Positions 55,199-64,000 of a DNA stretch of 64,000 nucleotides are shown here, one piece after another. How positions within the stretch are numbered: position 1 is the stretch's first letter; each line of letters starts with the position of its first letter. The DNA comes from an uncultured Photobacterium sp. (GTDB taxonomy: Bacteria; Pseudomonadota; Gammaproteobacteria; Enterobacterales; Vibrionaceae), in contig NZ_CANMZV010000004.1 of NCBI RefSeq assembly GCF_947502415.1, forward strand, positions 1 through 64,000, written 5' to 3'. The notes beneath the pieces were generated by a model. The model was given only the letters and a program-made list of their open reading frames with translations. It had not been told where the DNA came from and did no database searches. The position numbers were made by a program, and so were the translations under genes.

Positions 55199-56054
55199 AA
55201 TTCTCAACTTTTCTTGCGTCGACGGGCCTGGCAACAGGCTCGTCATCTTTTTGCAAGGGTGTAACTTTCGCTGCCAGAACTGTCACAATCCTCATACCAT
55301 CGGGATTTGCAACCATTGCGGTGATTGTGCAAATCACTGTCCTGCCGATGCTCTTTCAATGAGACAAGCCGATTCAGGTAAATCTCAGGTTATCTGGAAT
55401 CCGGAACTTTGTACGCACTGCGATACCTGTCTGGCCGTATGCCCGACACAATCAAATCCGAAAACGCGGCGATACTCGGTTGAGGAAATGCTGGCTATTG
55501 TAAGAAAAAATAACATGTTTATTACCGGGATTACAGTTACCGGCGGAGAAGCGACACTACAGTTGAAGTTCATCATAGCGCTGTTTAGCAGGATTAAAGC
55601 TGATCCGAGGTTGAATCATTTGACCTGCATGATCGACAGTAACGGAAGCCTGAGCGAAACTGGATGGCTGAAAGTTATACCTGTACTGGATGGCGCAATG
55701 ATTGATTTGAAAGCCTGGCAGGAAGAAACTCATCTGTGGCTGACAGGCCGCGATAATCACAGGGTGTTCCAAACATTACATTTACTCGCTAGCCACAAAA
55801 AGTTACATGAAGTCCGTTTGCTGCATATACCGACAATTACAGATTTTCAGGGTGAAATTGATGATCTGGCACATTACCTATTGCAGCTGCCAGCCAGTAC
55901 CCGAATCAGGCTTAATGCCTTCCAGCACCACGGGGTTACCGGAGAGGCATTAAACTGGCCTATTTGTACAAAAGAAGAGATTGAATCGTTGGCGCAACAA
56001 CTGGAAAAATACGGTGTGAATAATGTTGTGCGCCCGGCGGTACTGTCTAGTTAA
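55146..56054 (+). CDS. yjjW: YjjW glycyl radical enzyme activase (radical SAM)
   Basis: The 302-aa product has the radical SAM motif CNFRCQNC (CxxxCxxC) near 40, then a ferredoxin-like insert with two cysteine sets, CNHCGDCANHCP and CTHCDTCLAVCP, typical of glycyl radical activases. The GGEATLQ motif for SAM binding follows near 138. It would install the radical on YjjI. The first ATG overlaps yjjI by 53 bp; no better start was found. A GAGTCGAG / CTCGGCTC hairpin lies between it and the convergent LysR gene. Confidence 0.92.
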   Translation: MNKSLITLTAAATATVSKILNFSCVDGPGNRLVIFLQGCNFRCQNCHNPHTIGICNHCGDCANHCPADALSMRQADSGKSQVIWNPELCTHCDTCLAVCPTQSNPKTRRYSVEEMLAIVRKNNMFITGITVTGGEATLQLKFIIALFSRIKADPRLNHLTCMIDSNGSLSETGWLKVIPVLDGAMIDLKAWQEETHLWLTGRDNHRVFQTLHLLASHKKLHEVRLLHIPTITDFQGEIDDLAHYLLQLPASTRIRLNAFQHHGVTGEALNWPICTKEEIESLAQQLEKYGVNNVVRPAVLSS

Positions 56055-56084
56055 TGGCCTAAATAGCCATATCGGAGTCGAGTT

Positions 56085-57056
56085 TTACACCTCAATACTC
56101 GGCTCTAGCTCCTCTCCCTTCCCTTTAGTGGTAACCGCTTCCCTGCAAACACCTACAATTTGCTCATAGAGCCAGCGGTGAGCTGGGTCATTCATGCTTG
56201 GTTGATGCCAAACCAGGCTATAAGAGACCTGACCATAATTAAACGGCAGCGGTTTGGTGATCAGCCCTTTTGCCTGCATAGCAGTTTGAGCCCACTTTTT
56301 CGAGCAGGTGAAAAGTAAATCGCTGTTATGACACATCAAAGCCGCACTACCAAAATCAGCTACAGAGATGGCAATTCGGCGCTTGCGATGCTGCTGTGCC
56401 AGCTCCATTTCAAAAAATGGTACCCTTAAGTCCTGATCCATAATGCCGATATGACCATAGCTCAGATAATCATCCAGAATCAGGTCTTTCTCCGCCAAGG
56501 GGTGAGCCGGATTCATCATGCAGACCATTTCATCATCAATAAGGGTTTCCCAGACCAGGTTATTCTGGCATGCAGGTGGCTGACTTCGGTCATGAGGCAG
56601 CAGGATAAAATCCAGCTGACCTTTACTCAGGCCATCAAACCCCACACTGTCACGGGACCAGATTTCCAGCCGAAGGTGTGGTGCCTGATCTAAGACACTG
56701 GCGCTCAGCCTGGCAGCTAGCAGCTCAAAGGTACTTTCCCGCATTGCCAGGGAGAATCGTCCCTCATAGCTTGCAGGATCAAAGACTTCCTGAGTCAGCA
56801 TCTGATTCATTTCATTTATCATCTGATGCACTGTCGGCCCCAGACGCCTTGCCAGCGGTGTGGCGACTAACTGGTTGCCATGGCGATAGAACAACTCGTC
56901 ATTCAGGTTTTCACGCAGCTGTGTCAGGGTCTTGCTTACCGAGGATGGGCTCTGGCACAAGCGTTTGGCACTGGCCGTTACGCTCAGAGTATCTAACATG
57001 ACATGGAGCGTGACCAGGTGCTTCATGCTGACTCGGGATAGTTTAATCAAATCCAT
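56085..57056 (-). CDS. LysR-family transcriptional regulator
   Basis: The start at 57056 (MDLIKLSRVSMKHLVTLHVM) is preferred over a TTG at 57101 that would begin inside the folE terminator. The 323-aa product has the LysR helix-turn-helix (SVTASAKRLCQSPSSVSKTL, then LTQLRENLNDELFYRHGNQL) and a substrate-binding domain. It converges with yjjIW. Regulation of neighbouring genes is possible but no operator was identified. Confidence 0.9.
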   Translation of the reverse strand: MDLIKLSRVSMKHLVTLHVMLDTLSVTASAKRLCQSPSSVSKTLTQLRENLNDELFYRHGNQLVATPLARRLGPTVHQMINEMNQMLTQEVFDPASYEGRFSLAMRESTFELLAARLSASVLDQAPHLRLEIWSRDSVGFDGLSKGQLDFILLPHDRSQPPACQNNLVWETLIDDEMVCMMNPAHPLAEKDLILDDYLSYGHIGIMDQDLRVPFFEMELAQQHRKRRIAISVADFGSAALMCHNSDLLFTCSKKWAQTAMQAKGLITKPLPFNYGQVSYSLVWHQPSMNDPAHRWLYEQIVGVCREAVTTKGKGEELEPSIEV

Positions 57057-57076
57057 AGATAAATAAATTTCAAAAA

Positions 57077-57110
57077 CAAAAAAGCCAGTCGGATCAACCA
57101 ACTGGCATTT
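57077..57110 (-). terminator. folE terminator
   Basis: GCCAGT (57084-57089) pairs with ACTGGC (57101-57106), flanked by A runs on the left and T runs on the right, so it can work in both directions. It lies just beyond the folE stop and just ahead of the LysR gene. Confidence 0.8.
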
Positions 57111-57150
57111 TTAAAAGTTCAAATTATACGACTTAAAAGCAACGGTACGC

Positions 57151-57804
57151 TTAACGCAGACCGTTCAGAAATTCCGCACGTGTAGCAGGGTTACGCTTGA
57201 ATATTCCCCCTAACGCCGTTGTCGTCGTTGTGCTTGTCGCATCCATCACACCACGAGCTTTCACACAGTAGTGAGTAGCATCCATTGTTACCGCAACGTC
57301 TTCACTCTCAAGCAGCGTCTGCAACGCAACCAGGATCTGCTGAGTCATACGCTCCTGTACCTGAGGTCGCTGGGCAAAAAAACGTACAATACGGTTGATT
57401 TTTGATAAGCCAATAATTTTGCCTCGCGGAATATAAGCAACCGTTGCTTTGCCATCAATTGTTACCAAGTGGTGTTCACAGGTACTGGTCAGAGTAATGT
57501 CTTTAACGCGAACCATCTCATCACAGTTCATTTTATTTTCAATCACTGTGATTTTCGGGAAATTAGCATAATCGAGGCCCGAAAAAACTTCATCCACATA
57601 CATTTTCGCAATACGATGCGGGGTTTCTATCAGGCTATCATCGGATAAGTCCAATGAAAGAAGCTCCAATACCTCGCGCATGTGGTATTCGATCCTCTCT
57701 TTTTTCTCTTCGCGGCCAACCACCTTATCTGTCATCGGGGTTTCTAGTCCGCGATCTTGCAGTGCCTTACGCACTTTCAATGCAGATTCACTTAATGCTG
57801 TCAT
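57151..57804 (-). CDS. folE: GTP cyclohydrolase I (FolE)
   Basis: FolE makes dihydroneopterin triphosphate from GTP, the first step of folate synthesis. The start at 57804 has GGAGGGAAAGA just upstream and gives 217 aa, close to the E. coli enzyme (222 aa); the open frame to 57906 is an extension. Key motifs are present: [10 protein letters not shown] near 110 with zinc-binding Cys and His, [20 protein letters not shown] near 132, and CVKARGVMD near 180 with the third zinc ligand. It is divergent from moeA across about 215 bp. Confidence 0.96.
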   Translation of the reverse strand: MTALSESALKVRKALQDRGLETPMTDKVVGREEKKERIEYHMREVLELLSLDLSDDSLIETPHRIAKMYVDEVFSGLDYANFPKITVIENKMNCDEMVRVKDITLTSTCEHHLVTIDGKATVAYIPRGKIIGLSKINRIVRFFAQRPQVQERMTQQILVALQTLLESEDVAVTMDATHYCVKARGVMDATSTTTTTALGGIFKRNPATRAEFLNGLR

Positions 57805-58020
57805 TCTTTCCCTCCAACTGGCATGGGCGCAATGCGAAAGTACCCTACTTAACTCTGCCAGCGATAATTCAGACCGAAGGATACCTGTAATTGCCAAGAA
57901 TACCAAATTGAATAATTACAGCTCGCATTCACTAAGGCATTAGTTATAACCCGATTTTTTTGTCATAATAATTCCTTACACCAATGATAATAAGCGAAAG
58001 ACTTATAACGGATACCAATT

Positions 58021-59253
58021 ATGGGATGTTGTGACGCACCAGGCCTGATGCCTGTTGAAACTGCTCTGGCCAAGATCTTGGCTGAAGTTAAGCCACTGGA
58101 AACAGTTAACACGGTTTCCTTGTCTGAAGCGATGGGACAGGTGATCGCAGAAGATATTCTTTCTCCAATTAATGTACCGCCATTTGCCAACTCTGCAATG
58201 GATGGATATGCCATGCGCGGTGCCGATCTGGAAAGTACTGACACCCTGACCATGGCTGGCAAATCTTTTGCCGGGATCCCGTTTGACGGTAAATGCGAAA
58301 AAGGCCAGTGTATCCGTATTATGACCGGAGCCCAGATGCCAGAAGGTACTGATACTGTCATTATGCAGGAAGAAGCTGAAGCTGATGGTGACAGCATCCG
58401 CTTCATGATCAAACCACCAGCAGGTGACAACGTCCGCCCTATCGGTGACGATGTTCGTCTCGGTGACACTGTTGTTGGCAAAGGCACACGCCTTACAGCC
58501 CGTGATATGCCTCTTCTGGCTTCGTTAGGTATCGCAACCGTCAATACTTACCGCCGTCCAACCGTTGCCTTTTTCTCTACCGGTGACGAACTACGCTCTG
58601 TTGGCGAGCCGCTTGAAGCGGGGCAAATTTACGACAGTAACCGCTACGGTATTCGTGCCCTGCTTGAAAAATTCGGCTGTGACGTAATCGACTTGGGTAT
58701 TATCCCGGACAACCCTGAAAAATTACGCCAGGCATTCGACGAAGCGACCAAAGCTGACGTGCTGATCACCTCCGGTGGTGTAAGCGTGGGTGAAGCTGAC
58801 TACACCAAAGACATTCTTGATGAGCAAGGTGAAATTGGCTTCTGGAAAATCGCCATGAAACCAGGCAAGCCATTTGCCTTCGGTACTATCAACAATACTT
58901 GGTTCTGCGGCCTGCCAGGCAACCCGGTTTCAGCTATGCTGACCCTGTACCAGCTGGTGCAACCAATGATTGCCAAACTATCCGGTCACAGCCAATATCA
59001 GCCACCTCAGCGCATCAAAGCCCAAGCAACAACTGTATTCAAGAAACGTCCTGGCCGTACTGATTTCCAGCGCGGTATCTACCAGATCAATGCCCAAGGA
59101 CAGATTGAAGTTGCAACAACCGGCAACCAAGGTTCTGGCGCATTCAGTTCAATGCATCAGGCAAACTGTTTCGTTGTTCTGGAACAGGAACGCGGACGTG
59201 TTATGCCGGGTGAAGAAGTTACCATCGAACTGTTCAATCATACGATGTACTAG
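58021..59253 (+). CDS. moeA: Molybdopterin molybdotransferase MoeA
   Basis: MoeA inserts molybdate into adenylated molybdopterin to finish molybdenum cofactor. The 410-aa product has PPFANSAMDGYAMRG near 55, the GDEL motif in FFSTGDELRSVGEPL near 188, TSGGVSVGEADYTKD near 246 and GLPGNPVSAM near 299, all typical. moeB follows 9 bp downstream, the usual operon. Confidence 0.96.
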   Translation: MGCCDAPGLMPVETALAKILAEVKPLETVNTVSLSEAMGQVIAEDILSPINVPPFANSAMDGYAMRGADLESTDTLTMAGKSFAGIPFDGKCEKGQCIRIMTGAQMPEGTDTVIMQEEAEADGDSIRFMIKPPAGDNVRPIGDDVRLGDTVVGKGTRLTARDMPLLASLGIATVNTYRRPTVAFFSTGDELRSVGEPLEAGQIYDSNRYGIRALLEKFGCDVIDLGIIPDNPEKLRQAFDEATKADVLITSGGVSVGEADYTKDILDEQGEIGFWKIAMKPGKPFAFGTINNTWFCGLPGNPVSAMLTLYQLVQPMIAKLSGHSQYQPPQRIKAQATTVFKKRPGRTDFQRGIYQINAQGQIEVATTGNQGSGAFSSMHQANCFVVLEQERGRVMPGEEVTIELFNHTMY

Positions 59254-59262
59254 GGAAACGCA

Positions 59263-60009
59263 GTGGTAGAACTTACAGATGCAGAAATGCTGCGCTACAA
59301 CCGTCAGATCATCCTGAAGCAGTTTGATTTTGACGGACAAGAAGCGCTTAAAGCGTCATCAATGCTGATCCTTGGTGCAGGCGGACTGGGTTGTGCCTCA
59401 ACCCAATATCTGGCTGCGGCCGGTACGGGTAAACTGACTCTTGTTGACGATGACAAGGTCGAGGTATCTAACCTGCAACGTCAGGTACTTCACAATGACA
59501 ACACCGTCGGTATGCTGAAAGTCGAATCGGCTAAGCAAGCGCTGACAATGATCAACCCTAATACCCAGGTTGAAACTGTCGCCAAGCGCCTGACTGACGA
59601 TGAACTGCTGCCGTTGATTGAGCAACACACCCTAGTGCTTGACTGCAGCGATAATGTCGAAACCCGCAACCAGCTGAATCGTCTTTGTTATCAAACGAAA
59701 ACGCCGCTGATTTCCGGAGCGGCTATCCGTATGGAAGGTCAAATCAGCGTTTATACCTATCAGGATAACGAACCTTGCTACCAGTGCCTGAGCGCCCTGT
59801 TTGGCCAGCAAGCCCTGACTTGTGTGGAAGCCGGTATCATGTCTCCTGTTGTTGGCATTGTCGGCGCCGTACAGGCAATGGAAGCAATTAAAGTCGTCGC
59901 CGGCATGGGCCAGCCACTAATCGGTAAGATCCTGATGCTTGATGCTATGAGCATGAACTGGCGTGAAATGAAACTTAGCAAACAGCCATCCTGCTCCGTT
60001 TGCTGTTAA
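59263..60009 (+). CDS. moeB: Molybdopterin-synthase adenylyltransferase MoeB
   Basis: MoeB adenylates the C-terminus of MoaD so it can receive sulfur. The start is GTG at 59263 with AGGGA upstream. The 248-aa ThiF-fold product has the nucleotide loop LGAGGLGCASTQYLA near 36, the DDDKVEVSNLQRQ region near 62, and two CxxC zinc pairs (CYQC near 173 and CSVC at the C-terminus). Followed by a strong terminator. Confidence 0.95.
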   Translation: MVELTDAEMLRYNRQIILKQFDFDGQEALKASSMLILGAGGLGCASTQYLAAAGTGKLTLVDDDKVEVSNLQRQVLHNDNTVGMLKVESAKQALTMINPNTQVETVAKRLTDDELLPLIEQHTLVLDCSDNVETRNQLNRLCYQTKTPLISGAAIRMEGQISVYTYQDNEPCYQCLSALFGQQALTCVEAGIMSPVVGIVGAVQAMEAIKVVAGMGQPLIGKILMLDAMSMNWREMKLSKQPSCSVCC

Positions 60010-60028
60010 TATCAATCCGCCAATAGAG

Positions 60029-60054
60029 AAAAAGGAAGCCGAAGCTTCCTTTTT
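60029..60054. terminator. Terminator after moeB
   Basis: An 11-bp stem AAAAAGGAAGC / GCTTCCTTTTT with a CGAA loop is followed by more T. It can also serve the convergent OmpA lipoprotein gene. Confidence 0.93.
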
Positions 60055-60090
60055 CCCTTTCCCTCTACACGTTTCTAACTCTCAAATCTT

Positions 60091-60642
60091 TTAAATAACG
60101 AACAACTCAAACTTTGGCGTAATGCGGACTTCAATCCGACGATTCTCTCGACGCCCAACAGCCGAATCATTTTCAGCAATCGGGATCATCTCACCAAAGC
60201 CAAAAGTGCCAAGCCTTTCGGAATCCACACCTTGCGAGACTATGAACTCAGAAACCGACAACGCCCGTCGTTCTGATAGCTGTTTATTGTATAACTCCGC
60301 CCCCACACTATCGGTATGGCCAGCAATAAAAATCTTGGACTGTGGATGCTCCACCAGCAGGGAGGAAAGGCGCTCCAGTACGTAATGACTCTCTTTACGA
60401 ACCTCTGCACTATCATGTTTAAAGCTCTTATCACCATGGAGAACCACAATCACCTGATCTCCAACGCGCTTTACCGTGCCATCTTCAGTTGTAATAAACT
60501 TCTGGGCCTGCTCATAGGTATCATTCAAAAACGCGTCGACCTTTTTCATAGAGACATTGTCTCCATATGTATTCGCGTTCGATGAACAACCGAACATCAG
60601 TGCCGACATCAAAAATAAAATGGTAATTTTCACCTTGTGCAT
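60091..60642 (-). CDS. OmpA-family lipoprotein
   Basis: The start at 60642 (MHKVKITILFLMSALMFGC) gives a signal peptide with lipobox LMFGC. The 183-aa product ends in an OmpA peptidoglycan-binding domain (about 70-175) with AGHTDSVGAELYNKQLSE and RRENRRIEVRI. It resembles small Pal/YiaD-type lipoproteins linking the outer membrane to peptidoglycan. It is transcribed alone. Confidence 0.88.
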   Translation of the reverse strand: MHKVKITILFLMSALMFGCSSNANTYGDNVSMKKVDAFLNDTYEQAQKFITTEDGTVKRVGDQVIVVLHGDKSFKHDSAEVRKESHYVLERLSSLLVEHPQSKIFIAGHTDSVGAELYNKQLSERRALSVSEFIVSQGVDSERLGTFGFGEMIPIAENDSAVGRRENRRIEVRITPKFELFVI

Positions 60643-60787
60643 AAAACTCGCCCTATCAATCTGATTCGTAGATAACTCTATCAAATCAACAAGTTGCTAT
60701 GTTACTTGAAATATCTATTATGGAGGTGCTTCACAATAGTTATTTTCACCCCACATTGATTACATTGAAAACAAAAATATCCGATAC

Positions 60788-60816
60788 AAAAAAGCCGAGT
60801 ACACGTACTCAGCTTT
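60788..60816 (-). terminator. Terminator of the oppA-like gene
   Basis: AAAGC-C-GAGTAC pairs with GTACTC-A-GCTTT around a 2-base core, followed on the minus strand by a T-rich run (TTTTTTG). It lies about 30 bp beyond the stop of the leftward gene. Confidence 0.88.
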
Positions 60817-60847
60817 AGTCATTGTGAAGTTAAAGCAATAGTGATAA

Positions 60848-62467
60848 TTACTGCTTAATAACATACAAATCACGGGTAAATCGTGCTTCAGCCGCATTTG
60901 TTGTCGAGTATCCCCCAACATCCGTCTGCTTAAGTACAGAGCGAGTGTAATGATAAAGCGGAATCGCCGGCATCTCTTGGGCAAATACCAATTCCGCCTG
61001 TTGGTAATACTGATTACGTTTAGCGTTATCTGGAGCTTTTATCGCGTTAGCCATTGCCTCGTCATAAGCCTTATTACTCCATTTCGAATAATTCATGCCT
61101 GAAGTTTCGAAATAAGACAAAAATGTCGAAGCTTCGTTATAGTCACCATTCCATGCATAACGAGCTACAGTAAAGTCTCTCTGGCTCAGTTTCTGCAAGA
61201 AAGTCTTCCACTCCTGATTGGCGAGATCAACTTTCACACCCAAGGTCTTCTTCCACATCGCCGCCATTACAATTGCAAGCTTCTTATGTGATTCCATGGT
61301 GTTATAAATCAACTCAAACTCCAACGGATTCGACTTATTATAGCCAGCAGCTTCAAGCAACGTCTTCGCCTTGGCATTTCGCTCTTTCTGGCTCATATCG
61401 GCCCAGGTAAGCTCCGGGGCTTCAAAGCCGGAAACCGATGGCGGAGTAATGCCGTATGCTGGAAGCTGTCCTTGCCCCAGAATCACCTTAGTTACTACAT
61501 CACGGTCAATCGCGTAAGCCAGCGCCTTACGTACGCGCGCATCGTTAAATGGTGCTTTATCGATATTAAACAAGTAGTAATAAGTGCCGAGAGATGGCAT
61601 GGTCAGCAATTCATCCGGACGCTGCTTCTTGATCGCGTTGTATTGCTCTAGCGGGAAGGACGAGGTGATATCAATTTCACCGGTACGGAAGCGGTTATAT
61701 TCGGCTGTCATATCCTGAATTGGTAAATACGTCACCTTATTGATAACCGTCTTGCCGTTATTCCAGTAAGTCGGGTTACGTTCTAAAACGATTCGTTCAT
61801 TAATCACCCATTTAGATAGCTTGTAGGCACTACTGGTAACAATATGTTCCGGTTTAGTCCAGCCGTCACCATATGTTTCAACAGCTTTAGGATAAACCGG
61901 TGACATCGATGGATGTACCAGCATCTTTTCAAAATACGGGACAGCCTTATCTAAGATGATCTGAAGCGTCAAATCGTCCAGCGCTTTCACACCTAATTTG
62001 TCCTTAGGCATTTCACCACGGCTAATTGCATCGGCATTTAAGATATGAGCCATGGAGTAATACCACGCATAATTTGAACCAGTATTCGGATCGATTACAC
62101 GCTGGTAGCTATATTCAAAATCACGAGCTGTGATCGGCTCACCGTTTGACCATTTTGCGCCTTCACGCAGAAAGAAGGTATAAACCTTGCCATCATCAGA
62201 TTGCTGCCAACGGGTAGCCAATGCTGGAATAATATTTCCATCTGGGTCTTGGGTTATCAGGCCTTCAAACATATCATGAATAACACGGGAACTGGCTGTA
62301 TCAGAAGAAAATGCGGGATCAAGCGTTGGTACTTCATCACCATTACCGCGAACAATTTCCTGAACATCAGCCAATGTTACATTCGCGGGTACCTCTGCAG
62401 CCATAGCGGGCGCTGCAACTATCAATGCCATCAAAGCCGCCAGCTTTGATACTTTACTTCCATGCAT
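60848..62467 (-). CDS. Oligopeptide ABC transporter substrate-binding protein (OppA-like)
   Basis: The start at 62467 has AAGGAAATACT upstream and yields a signal peptide (KLAALMALIVAAPAMAAEVP). The 539-aa product is a family 5 solute-binding protein (SBP_bac_5): SSDTASSRVIHDMFEGLITQ near 70, the GAKWSNGEPITARDFEYSYQ block near 119 and NDARVRKALAYAIDRD near 315. It binds oligopeptides in the periplasm for an Opp-type permease, whose genes are not in the window, so it may be an orphan OppA/MppA paralogue. Confidence 0.9.
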   Translation of the reverse strand: MHGSKVSKLAALMALIVAAPAMAAEVPANVTLADVQEIVRGNGDEVPTLDPAFSSDTASSRVIHDMFEGLITQDPDGNIIPALATRWQQSDDGKVYTFFLREGAKWSNGEPITARDFEYSYQRVIDPNTGSNYAWYYSMAHILNADAISRGEMPKDKLGVKALDDLTLQIILDKAVPYFEKMLVHPSMSPVYPKAVETYGDGWTKPEHIVTSSAYKLSKWVINERIVLERNPTYWNNGKTVINKVTYLPIQDMTAEYNRFRTGEIDITSSFPLEQYNAIKKQRPDELLTMPSLGTYYYLFNIDKAPFNDARVRKALAYAIDRDVVTKVILGQGQLPAYGITPPSVSGFEAPELTWADMSQKERNAKAKTLLEAAGYNKSNPLEFELIYNTMESHKKLAIVMAAMWKKTLGVKVDLANQEWKTFLQKLSQRDFTVARYAWNGDYNEASTFLSYFETSGMNYSKWSNKAYDEAMANAIKAPDNAKRNQYYQQAELVFAQEMPAIPLYHYTRSVLKQTDVGGYSTTNAAEARFTRDLYVIKQ

Positions 62468-62544
62468 AGTATTTCCTTGCTTTTGGTTTTTTTTTCCTCC
62501 CGTAACATACACCTATACACTATGACTTTGTATACCTATGCTCA

Positions 62545-62575
62545 CAAAAAAGCCGATGAAATCATCGGCTTTTTT
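62545..62575 (-). terminator. Terminator of the cvfB-like gene
   Basis: A perfect 9-bp stem AGCCGATGA / TCATCGGCT with an AA loop, flanked by A and T runs, lies just after the stop of the leftward S1-domain gene. Confidence 0.92.
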
Positions 62576-62591
62576 ATTGAATTTCTAATTA

Positions 62592-63431
62592 TTAATTGTC
62601 GTTAAGTTTGATACCTTCACGCTCAATTACAATCAGCCCCTTTTTATACAGGCCACCAATTGTTTTCTTAAACGTCGCTTTACTGGTACGGAACTCTTTG
62701 AAAATCGCTTCAGGTGAAGACTTATCGCTAAGCGGTACAAAACCACCCTTACGAGCCAACGTCGTCAGGATCTTGTCGGCAAGATCATCAACCTTCGCTC
62801 GGCCAGCCTTCTGCAACGACAGGTTAATTTTACCATCCGGGCGGATTTCCTTGATGTAAGCTTTCAGCTTCTTACCCGGGAACAGCTTACCAAAGGATTC
62901 TGTCTTGAAAATCAAGCCCCAGTGCGCCTCTTCAATCACAGCTTTGTAACCCAGCTCGGTCACTTCTGCAATCATCACTTGCACTTCCTGACCAACCTTA
63001 TAGTTTGCCGGCGTTTTATCCAGGAAACGATTGAACTTAGTAGAACCAACAATACGGCCAGAGGCTTTATCAGTGTATACCCGAACCATGATGTCCTGGC
63101 CAACTTCAAGGCGGCGGCGCTGCTCACTGAAAGGTACCAGAAGATCTTTGTCCAGCCCCCAGTCTACGAATGCACCCACACCACAAATACCAACAACTCG
63201 CAACAGAGCAAAATCACCAACTAGAGCCAGTGGCTGCTTAGTTGTCGCGATGACATCATCTTCGGAATCAAAATAAATAAAGACTTCAATGTTATCCCCC
63301 AACTCAGTGCCAGCCGGAACAGAGGATTTCGGCAACAATATATTGCCAAAGTCTTCACCACCATCAAGGAATACGCCAAAATCAACCAGCTTGACGACCT
63401 CTAACGTGTTGTATTGTCCTATTTTAATCAT
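62592..63431 (-). CDS. S1 RNA-binding protein of the CvfB/YitL family
   Basis: The 279-aa product consists of tandem S1-type OB domains (VKLVDFGVFLDGG near 14, VVGICGVGAFVDWGLDKDLL near 75, VTELGYKAVIEEAHWGLIF near 155) followed by a C-terminal winged-helix domain (LTTLARKGGFVPLSDKSSP and onward). This is the CvfB layout (virulence factor B of S. aureus), an RNA-binding protein of undefined target. It is transcribed alone. Confidence 0.88.
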   Translation of the reverse strand: MIKIGQYNTLEVVKLVDFGVFLDGGEDFGNILLPKSSVPAGTELGDNIEVFIYFDSEDDVIATTKQPLALVGDFALLRVVGICGVGAFVDWGLDKDLLVPFSEQRRRLEVGQDIMVRVYTDKASGRIVGSTKFNRFLDKTPANYKVGQEVQVMIAEVTELGYKAVIEEAHWGLIFKTESFGKLFPGKKLKAYIKEIRPDGKINLSLQKAGRAKVDDLADKILTTLARKGGFVPLSDKSSPEAIFKEFRTSKATFKKTIGGLYKKGLIVIEREGIKLNDN

Positions 63432-63757
63432 TTATTCGACACTCTCTGGGTAAATAAAACAACTGTCGTATCACTGTTCCCACAACGCCTGCGAGAAAAA
63501 AAACGAAAGTCGTCATCGTCTATACTTTAAGCCGCGCATTATACGTGATGTTGGCACAACACGCCTGACCTATATTTAGTAAATAGACTAATTTTTACTC
63601 TGTCGATATCCTAAAACACAAATTGAACTGATAATAAAAAATTCATTCATCTAAAATCAGCACTATTGCTAACATTTCTATCAGATGTAAGTGATAATCA
63701 ACTTCTAACATTTTTCCTAACCAGTTCAATTATTTTCTCGCGAGGTTTAAAGACATA
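63432..63757. other. Divergent intergenic region
   Basis: This spacer separates the leftward cvfB-like gene and the rightward truncated gene. It should carry both promoters; no specific motif was identified. Confidence 0.4.
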
Positions 63758-64000
63758 GTGATCACTGTTGAAAAGAAAGATGGGCACAAAGTAAAAATAT
63801 CCCATGTCATTCAGGAAACAACCAATCGACAGCTTGACCTCTATGTTTTCGTACCCGGTGAACTTGGCCTAAACTCCAACATCATTTCTGAAGACGAGTT
63901 TTACCATAATGCCATTATTGGCAAACGCACCTATTACAGTGACGTCAACCATCTGCCATTGGTTCACAGCCGCCTAGCAAGCCGGGGCAAACTCTCTACT
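63758..64000 (+). CDS. Hypothetical protein, 5' part only (cut by right edge)
   Basis: An open frame from GTG at 63758 runs 81 codons to the window end without a stop. GAGG lies about 12 bp upstream. It begins VITVEKKDGHKVKISHVIQE and contains RQLDLYVFVPGELGLNSNII and EFYHNAIIGKRTYYSD. The sequence looks conserved and protein-like, probably the start of a larger Vibrionaceae hypothetical protein, but I cannot name its family. Confidence 0.65.
   Translation, partial: MITVEKKDGHKVKISHVIQETTNRQLDLYVFVPGELGLNSNIISEDEFYHNAIIGKRTYYSDVNHLPLVHSRLASRGKLST

Noticed and set aside
57804-57906. Extended 251-aa FolE
   Set aside because: The internal ATG at 57804 has a strong ribosome binding site and gives the family length.

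Overview
The window is chromosomal DNA of a gammaproteobacterium, most likely a member of the Vibrionaceae (Vibrio/Photobacterium-like). The Hcp, VasL, VasH and SulA proteins have Vibrio-type architecture, and yjjI-yjjW, folE, moeA-moeB and alx are typical of that group. This is judged from recognised protein families and gene order; no database search was run.

The left half (about 1-31,100) is a complete type VI secretion system (T6SS). All thirteen core functions are present, in four transcription blocks. Block 1, leftward from 5012: an outer-membrane beta-barrel protein, an FHA protein, tssJ, tssK, tssL and, cut by the window edge, a DUF4150 PAAR-like spike tip. Block 2, rightward from 5785: a VasL-like protein, tssM and an Lrp/AsnC regulator. 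Block 3, a long leftward run from 26374 to 11029: hcp, vgrG, a DUF6484/DUF3540-like protein, a helical protein, a DUF2169 adaptor, a ketosynthase-like protein, a Ser/Thr kinase, then tssA, tssB, tssC, tssE, tssF and tssG. Block 4, rightward from 26833: clpV (tssH) and vasH, a sigma-54 activator. A strong -24/-12 promoter lies in front of hcp, which fits control by VasH. Intrinsic terminators after hcp and after tssC probably grade expression so that tube and sheath subunits are made in excess.

From 31,150 to 38,860, beyond a terminator, lies a leftward three-gene operon of unrecognised proteins (555, 407 and 1599 aa). The largest has an OmpA-like domain in its middle and no signal peptide; the 407-aa protein has a membrane anchor or lipobox followed by a beta-propeller-like region. 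Its position beside the T6SS makes it the best candidate here for an undescribed effector/immunity/adaptor system.

From 39,700 to 47,700 is an accessory stretch: a cupin, a foreign-looking AT-rich triple-rhodanese lipoprotein, remnants of a metallo-beta-lactamase-fold gene and possibly of a RAYT-type element, an SOS-controlled sulA with a perfect LexA box, an amino-acid antiporter, two small hypothetical genes, and a badly decayed substrate-binding/GGDEF pseudogene.

From 47,700 to the right edge is mostly conserved housekeeping: a chemoreceptor, a yybP-ykoY (manganese/alkaline) riboswitch ahead of alx, an LdtD-type L,D-transpeptidase, an 8-bp tandem repeat, the glycyl-radical pair yjjI-yjjW, a LysR regulator, folE divergent from moeA-moeB, an OmpA lipoprotein, an oligopeptide-binding protein, an S1-domain CvfB-like protein and the start of one more gene. 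No tRNA, rRNA, CRISPR array or intact insertion sequence was seen.
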